From the NCBI GenBank assembly GCA_008933045.1, contig WBXJ01000077.1:1-11484 (forward strand): a DNA stretch of 11,484 nucleotides, given 5' to 3'. This document shows, piece by piece, positions 6,304-11,484 of the stretch. The notes under the pieces were generated by a model. It made no database searches and was not told the origin of the DNA. It saw only the letters and a program-made list of their open reading frames with translations. Both the position numbers and the translations under genes were made by a program. Source of the DNA: Verrucomicrobiota bacterium. GTDB taxonomy: Bacteria; Verrucomicrobiota; Verrucomicrobiia; Limisphaerales; SXQI01. The first letter of the stretch is position 1. Each line of letters begins with the position of its first letter.

Positions 6304-7802
6304 GGGCTAGTGGATTCACCCGTTGGTGAAGCGGTAGAACCAAAAACTTTTTCCTCAGCGAGCGGATCATTCATCTCGATCATTAACTCGCGTAACCGAT
6401 TATCTAGGGTTGCTAGAACCTGTGTGAACCTTTGATCCGTGGCTAGATTGTGTTGCTCCCAAGGATCGCGTTTTACGTCGAAGAGTTGGACGACGCCAGC
6501 GTGTGGAGTGCGGATTAGTTTCCAATCCGCTGTTCGAACGGCACGTTGACGATCCAGAAACGCCCCATAAAGCGCATCGTTTAGTTGCGTGGTCGTACGG
6601 TTGATCAATGGGACAATGCTGGGGAACTGCACCGTGATGGGCCGAGTGACCCGGGCCATCTCGCAAGTGGTGGCGAAAAGGCTCTGCATGTTGATCAGGG
6701 CCGAGGTACTCTTCCCTCGCGGAACCCCTGGCCCGGCGATGATGAATGGCATTCGCAAGGAATGATCATAGAGATTCTGTTTCCCCATTAGCCCATGCTG
6801 CCCTACCGCGAGTCCTTGGTCTGAAGTGAATACGACGATCGTATTTGACGCCTCCCCACTGGCCTCGAGCGCGTCCAGCAAGCGCCCGATCTGTGCATCC
6901 AGATGTGTGATGATGGCGTAGTATTCTTGAAGGTGGACACGCACGCCGCCCTGAGTTCGTGGATAGGGAGCCAGTATTTCATCGCGACCCTCAAAATTTG
7001 CCTCGATCAGAAACGGGTGCTTCGTCAAAAAATTCGGAGGCAGTTTCAGTTGATCAGGTGGGTATAAGTCTAGGTATTTCTTAGGTGCCTGCCTCGGATC
7101 ATGCGGCGCATTGAACGCTACATACATGAAAAATGGGGCTGAATTCTCGGTGGCTCTAGTTTTCAGAAAGTCTAGCGCTGAGTCCGTGATGCGTTCGCTG
7201 CTGTGCACAACCGTGCCATCTACTCCGAGCCAGTGGCCTTGCCATCGCGGATCCTGCGGTTGCCATGAGTTAGTTGGTGCTGGCCGGTGATAAGCCTCGC
7301 CATCCGTGGGGGTGGATTGCAGAAAACCACCGGTTAATACTCCGACTTTTTTAAAACTACGGGCGAGTGCCGAATCAGGGATGTGCCACTTACCTGTCAT
7401 GAAAGTGTCGTAACCCGATTGTCCGAGGGTCTCGCCCCAGAGTGCCGCGCCCTGAGAGATGCCCGCACCATTCGTGCCGCGAGACTGCCAGACGGTTCGA
7501 CCGGTATTGAGCATCGTGCGACTAGGTACGCAGACGGCACCGCTCCAGCCTCCTTGGTTAAAACAATGCGTGAAGAGCAATCCACGCCTCGCCAAGCGAT
7601 CAAGGTTCGGGGTTTTGACCTCTAACTCACCGATTTTTCCGAGGGTCCGAAACGTCTGATCATCTGAAAGCAGGAGTAGGAAATTGGGCCGAGTTTTTCC
7701 CGGAGCCGCAAACGGGTTAGGTGCCGTGGCGCACATTCCAGAGAACTGCTTCAGCAACAGAATGAGCGTTAAAATCAGGAAGGATCGTAGATCTCGTTTC
7801 AT
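6300..7802 (-). CDS. Secreted Cys-type sulfatase (family S1, subfamily unassigned)
   Basis: This hydrolyses a sulfate ester; the substrate is unknown. The ATG at 7802 gives a 500-residue protein beginning MKRDLRSFLILTLILLLKQF, a clear signal peptide with a likely cut near MCA-TAP. The longer frame starts at a TTG inside the upstream gene and adds a charged stretch before this signal, so I reject it. Family S1 features (numbered from this ATG) are the metal ligands Asp47-Asp48 in LLLLSDDQ, the motif CVPSRTMLNTGR with Cys91 as the residue converted to formylglycine, GKWH (Lys138, His140), NAPHDPR (His234) and FTSDQG (Asp328, Gln329), then His336 and Lys341. The catalytic set is therefore complete. 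The sequence ahead of the motif (HCFNQGGWSGAV) differs from the other two sulfatases, so it is not a recent duplicate. It starts 19 nt after the preceding sulfatase and overlaps the FGE gene by 4 nt. Confidence 0.93.
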   Translation of the reverse strand: MKRDLRSFLILTLILLLKQFSGMCATAPNPFAAPGKTRPNFLLLLSDDQTFRTLGKIGELEVKTPNLDRLARRGLLFTHCFNQGGWSGAVCVPSRTMLNTGRTVWQSRGTNGAGISQGAALWGETLGQSGYDTFMTGKWHIPDSALARSFKKVGVLTGGFLQSTPTDGEAYHRPAPTNSWQPQDPRWQGHWLGVDGTVVHSSERITDSALDFLKTRATENSAPFFMYVAFNAPHDPRQAPKKYLDLYPPDQLKLPPNFLTKHPFLIEANFEGRDEILAPYPRTQGGVRVHLQEYYAIITHLDAQIGRLLDALEASGEASNTIVVFTSDQGLAVGQHGLMGKQNLYDHSLRMPFIIAGPGVPRGKSTSALINMQSLFATTCEMARVTRPITVQFPSIVPLINRTTTQLNDALYGAFLDRQRAVRTADWKLIRTPHAGVVQLFDVKRDPWEQHNLATDQRFTQVLATLDNRLRELMIEMNDPLAEEKVFGSTASPTGESTSP

Positions 7803-7821
7803 CGTTAGGATGGTGAGCGCG

Positions 7822-9279
7822 TCAGAGTTTACTCGTTTTTTTGGTGACTGGTTCCTCAAGAATACTCACCTGTTCCAATTGTAATTTTGCAGGTGTTACC
7901 GTTGCACGGTGGGCTTCGATTTCATGCAACAAATCGGCCACAACCGTTGCGTGGTTCGTGGAAACATTGAATGTTTCGCTCGGATCGATATCAAGATTGA
8001 AAAGCAATGGCGGGTCTTGCGCTTCCGGCTTGGGCTGGTTGTAGCTTCCCTGTGTAAGAATGTGTAATTTCCACTGGTTCTTGCGGACTGCGAAAATTCG
8101 GGTGCCTCGGTAGAAGAAAATTGGACGAGTTGGAATCGCTTTGCCGCTCAATAATGTCGGACTGATATCACGTCCGTCGATCGTTACATTCGAAGGTAAA
8201 TCCGCACCCGCAAGATGGAGGACTGTGGGGAAAATATCCACCATGCAAGCTACGTTCGTATTGATGACATTGGCTTTGATTGTTCCAGGCCACCACGCAA
8301 TCCCGGGTTCACGCATTCCACCTTCCCAAGTGCTCCCCTTACCGTCGCGTAAGAGGCCAGCAGAGCCACCCTGCTCGTTCATAATGAGCCATGGACCGTT
8401 ATCGCTGGTAAAAAATACTAACGTGTTCTCGGCCAATCTCTCGCGCCGTAATGTCTCCAAAATTTGACCTACACTCCAGTCGAGTTCCTCAACAACGTCT
8501 CCATAAACTCCACGCCGACTTGTTCCTCTAAACTTTTTGGAAGCGAAGAGTGGCACGTGTGGGAAGGTGTGAGCAACGTAGAGAAAAAATGGATTTGTCT
8601 TCTGTGATTTGATGAATTGCTGAGCTTGTTCGGTGTAGAGCCGCGTTAATTGTGTCTGATCCGCTGGGTGAGCAACAACTTCGTCATTCCGATAGAGAGG
8701 AGCGTTCCACCACAGCGCATCTTGGTCAGGGCGGCGAGTTGCACCTCGGGGCGCAATCGAGGTCGGATCCATATCGTTGGAATGCGGCAAGCCGAAGAAA
8801 AAATCGAAACCATGACGTCGAGGGTGTCCAACGGGATTGATTGACCAGACCCCAAGGTGCCATTTTCCGACGATGCCTGTTGAATAGCCACGCTCTTTCA
8901 GTTTCTCAGCGAGCGTGATTTCACTCTCCGGAAGGTGGCCGGTGGATCGATTTCGCAAGACGCGGAATTGATCATGTGCCATGCCGCTCCGCACCGCATA
9001 ACGGCCTGTTAACAAGGCTGCACGGCTGGGAGTACACACTTCACCTGCCGAATAAAAATCTGTAAAACGCATTCCCTCGAAAGCCATTCGATCGAGATTG
9101 GGAGTGCGAATCGTAGGGTGTCCGTAGCAACTTAGATCACCATAACCTAAATCGTCCGCCAAAATCACGATCACGTTCGGACGAGTAGCAGCGGTAATTT
9201 GTGGAGCCGTAGCTACTCCAATAGCCGAAAGCACGATCAGCAACCAACCCGAATATCCTCTAGTCGATAAAGCGCACAT
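7822..9279 (-). CDS. Secreted Cys-type sulfatase, arylsulfatase A/GALNS-like (family S1)
   Basis: The 485 residues from ATG 9279 begin with a signal peptide (hydrophobic 12-26, cut probably after PQITA). An in-frame ATG at 9387 would overlap the upstream gene by 92 bases and bury the signal sequence, so the shorter start is preferred; GGGAGA lies directly before it. Motifs are RPNVIVILADDLGYGDLSCY (33-52, Asp42-Asp43), RTPNLDRMAFEGMRFTDFYS (58-77), VCTPSRAALLTGR (81-93, Cys82 converted to formylglycine), GKWHLG (138-143), HTFPHVP (His241), FTSDNG (290-295) and Lys314 in GLLRDGKGSTWEGGMREP (308-325). This GK-T-WEGG-R-P pattern is typical of the human arylsulfatase A/N-acetylgalactosamine-6-sulfatase group and its bacterial relatives. 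Substrate cannot be read from sequence. It is the second gene of the sulfatase operon, 16 nt after the first, and depends on FGE for activity. Confidence 0.93.
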   Translation of the reverse strand: MCALSTRGYSGWLLIVLSAIGVATAPQITAATRPNVIVILADDLGYGDLSCYGHPTIRTPNLDRMAFEGMRFTDFYSAGEVCTPSRAALLTGRYAVRSGMAHDQFRVLRNRSTGHLPESEITLAEKLKERGYSTGIVGKWHLGVWSINPVGHPRRHGFDFFFGLPHSNDMDPTSIAPRGATRRPDQDALWWNAPLYRNDEVVAHPADQTQLTRLYTEQAQQFIKSQKTNPFFLYVAHTFPHVPLFASKKFRGTSRRGVYGDVVEELDWSVGQILETLRRERLAENTLVFFTSDNGPWLIMNEQGGSAGLLRDGKGSTWEGGMREPGIAWWPGTIKANVINTNVACMVDIFPTVLHLAGADLPSNVTIDGRDISPTLLSGKAIPTRPIFFYRGTRIFAVRKNQWKLHILTQGSYNQPKPEAQDPPLLFNLDIDPSETFNVSTNHATVVADLLHEIEAHRATVTPAKLQLEQVSILEEPVTKKTSKL

Positions 9280-9295
9280 TCTCCCAAGCGTCAAA

Positions 9296-10876
9296 CTAGA
9301 GTGTTGTTGGGGCGATGCGTTTTTTGTCAGGAAACGGGCCATCGACTCCATCAGCCGGCAATTGATCCGCGAATTTATCCTCCTCATTTAATTCCTTTCT
9401 TAATCTGGCAAGTTCGACTTTAAGCTTTTCTATCGTGGGCTTCTGTTGCGGGTCGTTGTAGAGATTACGAAGTTCATGAGGGTCGGCTTGAAGATCAAAA
9501 AGTTCCCACTGATCCTTTTTCCAGTAGTAGATGAGTTTGTGAGTGTCAGTGCGAACGCCGTAGTGAACTCGGGTGTTATGATTACCGGGGTCGTGGTAGT
9601 AGCGGTAATAGAAGCTGGTTCTCCAGTTAGGAGGTTGTTGGCCTTTCAAGAGCGGCAAAAGGCTGCGACCTTGCATGTCCTTCGGGACAGCTAAGCCCGA
9701 AGCTTCGAGAAAAGTGGGAGCAAAATCAGGATTAATCGCGAGAGATTTCTGCACGGAACCCGGTTTGATGACGCCCGGCCAACGCACAAGAAATGGCATT
9801 TTTATTGAAGGCTCATACATGAACCGTTTGTCATATAAACCGTGATCGCCTAAGAAAAAACCCTGGTCGCTGGTGTAAATGACGATCGTATTTTCACTCA
9901 GCCCATTGGCGTCCAGCCAATCCAACAAGCGTCCGACGTTATCATCGACGGATTGAATGCAAGCGAGGTAATCTTGCATATATCGTTGATATTTCCATCG
10001 ATTTAATTCTTCACCACGCAACGTTTTTTTCTGTCCATTCTCGACGATTTCTACCTCAGTAGGTTTTACGTTCAACCATTCATTGAGGGCGGGTCCTGTA
10101 GTTCCGGCGGGTGGCAGCAGCTTCAGATCACTTCGGGTGAGATCCTCAAAAACCCGTTGCCTGTTTTCGTGCAGCGCATCGCTCCGCGTGGAGTAATCAT
10201 CACGCAAAGTCGCAGGTTCAGGAATGTTCCTGCCGGCGAACATTGCTTTATGTTTGGCGTCTGGCTCCCAAGGACGGTGCGGTGCCTTGTGATGACACAT
10301 TAAGAAGAACGGTTGATCCTTCGGTCGATTCTTTAAAAAATCGATAGCCAAATCGGTAATGATATCGGTGGCATAACCCTCGATTTTCTTGCGCCCTGCG
10401 GGAACGAGAAAATCTGGATTAAAATAAGCACCTTGCCCGGGAAGGACTGTCCATTGGTCGAATCCAGTTGGATCGCTGCCCAGATGCCATTTGCCAATCA
10501 TACCCGTGTAGTAACCGGAGGCTTGAAGGTGTTTTGCAACGGTGGGTTGTGATCCGTCGAAACGATTGAACACTGGGACGCCGTTGATATGTGAGTATTT
10601 GCCGGTCAAGATCGTGGCGCGACTGGGAGTGCAGATCGAATTGACGGCGAAGCAACGATCAAACCGCATTCCTTCCTGAGCCAATCGATCAAGGTTTGGG
10701 GTTTTATTGATCACACTGCCATAGGCACTAATGGCGTGCGCGGCGTGGTCGTCTGCCATGAGGAAAACAATGTTGGGCCTTGTTTTAATCGACGTTGCAC
10801 ATTGCACCATGTCGAGCGAAACGAACATGCAACAGCCAAATAAGAAAAGTCCAATAAGGGTTCGCATATCTTTCAT
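9296..10876 (-). CDS. Secreted Cys-type sulfatase resembling S1_11 (N-acetylglucosamine-6-sulfatase/mucin-desulfating type)
   Basis: First gene of the operon. The ATG at 10876 gives 526 residues; a TTG at 10885 and an ATG at 10867 are alternatives that keep the signal peptide (hydrophobic core about 6-20). Motifs from ATG 10876 are RPNIVFLMADDHAAHAISAY (33-52, Asp42-Asp43), SICTPSRATILTGKYSHING (80-99, Cys82 becoming formylglycine), GKWHLG (128-133), CHHKAPHRPW (194-203, His200), YTSDQGFFLGDHGLYDKR (335-352) and IKMPFLVRWPG (358-368). The C-terminal pattern FYYRYY, HYGVRTDTHKLIYYW and WELFDLQADPHELRNLY is what I know from S1_11 enzymes that remove 6-sulfate from N-acetylglucosamine in mucin or glycosaminoglycans. 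Substrate assignment is inference from family resemblance. A region of about 100 residues between the His200 motif and the TSDQG motif is longer than in the other two sulfatases. No Shine-Dalgarno sequence is visible. Confidence 0.93.
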   Translation of the reverse strand: MKDMRTLIGLFLFGCCMFVSLDMVQCATSIKTRPNIVFLMADDHAAHAISAYGSVINKTPNLDRLAQEGMRFDRCFAVNSICTPSRATILTGKYSHINGVPVFNRFDGSQPTVAKHLQASGYYTGMIGKWHLGSDPTGFDQWTVLPGQGAYFNPDFLVPAGRKKIEGYATDIITDLAIDFLKNRPKDQPFFLMCHHKAPHRPWEPDAKHKAMFAGRNIPEPATLRDDYSTRSDALHENRQRVFEDLTRSDLKLLPPAGTTGPALNEWLNVKPTEVEIVENGQKKTLRGEELNRWKYQRYMQDYLACIQSVDDNVGRLLDWLDANGLSENTIVIYTSDQGFFLGDHGLYDKRFMYEPSIKMPFLVRWPGVIKPGSVQKSLAINPDFAPTFLEASGLAVPKDMQGRSLLPLLKGQQPPNWRTSFYYRYYHDPGNHNTRVHYGVRTDTHKLIYYWKKDQWELFDLQADPHELRNLYNDPQQKPTIEKLKVELARLRKELNEEDKFADQLPADGVDGPFPDKKRIAPTTL

Positions 10877-11026
10877 TTTAACCAATGCTTACGATGCAGT
10901 AAAATAGAATGATCACCTTCCATCGATTTTTCTGAGGGTTGGTTTCCCAACTGTTATGCCACTTCAGCCTTCGATCTATGATTGAGCGGGCTTGATGGTT
11001 TGGCCTGGCTGGTTCATTCTTCGTTG
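10877..11026. promoter_or_regulatory. Divergent upstream region between the sulfatase operon and the LamG-like gene
   Basis: These 150 bases must hold the start signals for both the leftward sulfatase operon and the rightward gene. A GTTGG/CCAAC dyad (10938-10942 and 10947-10951, TTTC between) lies roughly in the middle and could be an operator or a small hairpin. A TATGAT -10-like hexamer (10977-10982, + strand) has no good -35 partner. No convincing promoter pair was found for the operon by eye. Confidence 0.4.
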
Positions 11027-11484
11027 ATGAAATTTCTCCTCCTCGTGCTCTGCTTAGGGGTGCAGGTGACGTTTGCGATCGAGCCTCCTGTGAAGGCAGG
11101 TCTCATTGTGCATCTGAATTCCCTTGATCAGTCTAGCCTTCGAAAATCTGCAGACCTTGCTCCGCTTGGGAACGGCAATCCGCTTGATCGATGGCTGGAT
11201 TCAACAACTGATTCATTTCGAGCCACGCAGCCGTGGGCACTGGGTCGCCCTGTTTTTAGAGCCGATGATTCCGAGGCGTTCGCGAGGTTTGACGGCAAGG
11301 ATGATTTTCTGTTCATCGAGGGTAAGCGTCGTCGTCTGCGCGAGGTGACCGTGTTTATTCTGGCGGCACCGAGGGGCAATGTGGGTGGTTTTGCGGGAAT
11401 GTTTGCGGCGACGGCGGTTGGAAAAAACGATTACACCAGCGGCATCAATATCGATCAAGGTCCGGAGCCTTCGAAGGATCTGAG
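11027..11484 (+). CDS. Secreted LamG-like (concanavalin A-like fold) protein, 3' end outside window
   Basis: An ATG at 11027 opens a frame that runs without a stop to the window end (152 codons visible). Residues 1-17 are a signal peptide (MKFLLLVLCLGVQVTFA, cut after Ala17). The rest resembles the LamG-type jellyroll domain common in secreted planctomycete and verrucomicrobial proteins: DRWLDST (54-60), FARFDGKDDFLFI (85-97) as the typical 'v.FdG.ddyl.i' strand, TVFILAAPRGNVGGFAGMF (108-126), then NDYTSGINIDQGP (134-146). Such domains usually bind carbohydrate or serve as adhesion modules, often ahead of further domains not visible here. It is divergent from the sulfatase operon and may share its regulation, which is inference. 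No Shine-Dalgarno sequence is visible. The start is supported by the signal peptide. Confidence 0.75.
   Translation, partial: MKFLLLVLCLGVQVTFAIEPPVKAGLIVHLNSLDQSSLRKSADLAPLGNGNPLDRWLDSTTDSFRATQPWALGRPVFRADDSEAFARFDGKDDFLFIEGKRRRLREVTVFILAAPRGNVGGFAGMFAATAVGKNDYTSGINIDQGPEPSKDL

Noticed and set aside
7803..7859. Longer N-terminus for the third sulfatase from a TTG at 7859
   Set aside because: It is a rare start codon within the preceding gene and adds a charged stretch before a clear signal peptide that begins at ATG 7802.
9280..9387. Longer N-terminus for the second sulfatase from an ATG at 9387
   Set aside because: It would overlap the upstream sulfatase by 92 bases and place a polar stretch ahead of the signal peptide; ATG 9279 gives a standard signal peptide and short spacing.
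5173..10876. Tandem duplication of one sulfatase gene
   Set aside because: The three proteins share only the family S1 catalytic motifs; surrounding segments, lengths and C-termini differ, so they are separate S1 lineages.
1..11484. tRNA, rRNA, CRISPR array, insertion sequence or phage genes
   Set aside because: No cloverleaf, rRNA core motif, regularly spaced direct repeats, transposase or integrase was seen on either strand.

Overview
The window looks like a chromosomal segment of a Verrucomicrobiota-type bacterium, or a related member of the Planctomycetes-Verrucomicrobia group. This is inferred from gene content. It has a prepilin-like protein combining an RRGFTLIELL leader with an H-X9-DG processing motif, the end of a PQQ-type beta-propeller protein, three secreted Cys-type sulfatases with a formylglycine-generating enzyme, and a secreted LamG-like protein. 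Clear Shine-Dalgarno sequences are absent in front of almost every gene. No rRNA, tRNA, CRISPR array or insertion sequence was seen.

Left part (1-5059), mostly housekeeping. The tail of a PQQ-propeller protein (3-119, +) is followed by about 320 bases with no recognisable gene but several small inverted repeats. Next is an unrecognised secreted protein with a charged low-complexity middle (443-1585, +), placed tail-to-tail with moeA (molybdenum cofactor synthesis, 1606-2799, -). A prepilin-like gene (2907-3743, +) diverges from moeA and converges on glgC (ADP-glucose pyrophosphorylase for glycogen, 3752-5059, -). Both tail-to-tail junctions carry a short inverted repeat over the stop codons.

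Right part (5173-10876, -), a sulfatase operon transcribed right to left. The order is an S1_11-like sulfatase, an arylsulfatase A/GALNS-like sulfatase, a third sulfatase of different type, then a membrane-anchored formylglycine-generating enzyme (FGE). Gaps are 16 and 19 nt, and the last junction is a 4-nt ATGA overlap. All three sulfatases carry the C-x-P-S-R motif whose cysteine FGE oxidises to formylglycine, so the operon encodes both the enzymes and their activator. All three sulfatases have export signals and FGE has an N-terminal membrane anchor, so the system probably removes sulfate from polysaccharides outside the cytoplasm. A gene for a secreted LamG-like protein starts divergently (11027 to the window end, +) across a 150-base shared upstream region and is cut by the window edge.

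The most notable system is this self-contained sulfatase/FGE operon. It combines three divergent sulfatases with an anchored FGE that keeps both catalytic cysteines but differs from the usual FGE consensus just after them. The component families are known. The specific arrangement and FGE variant merit follow-up.
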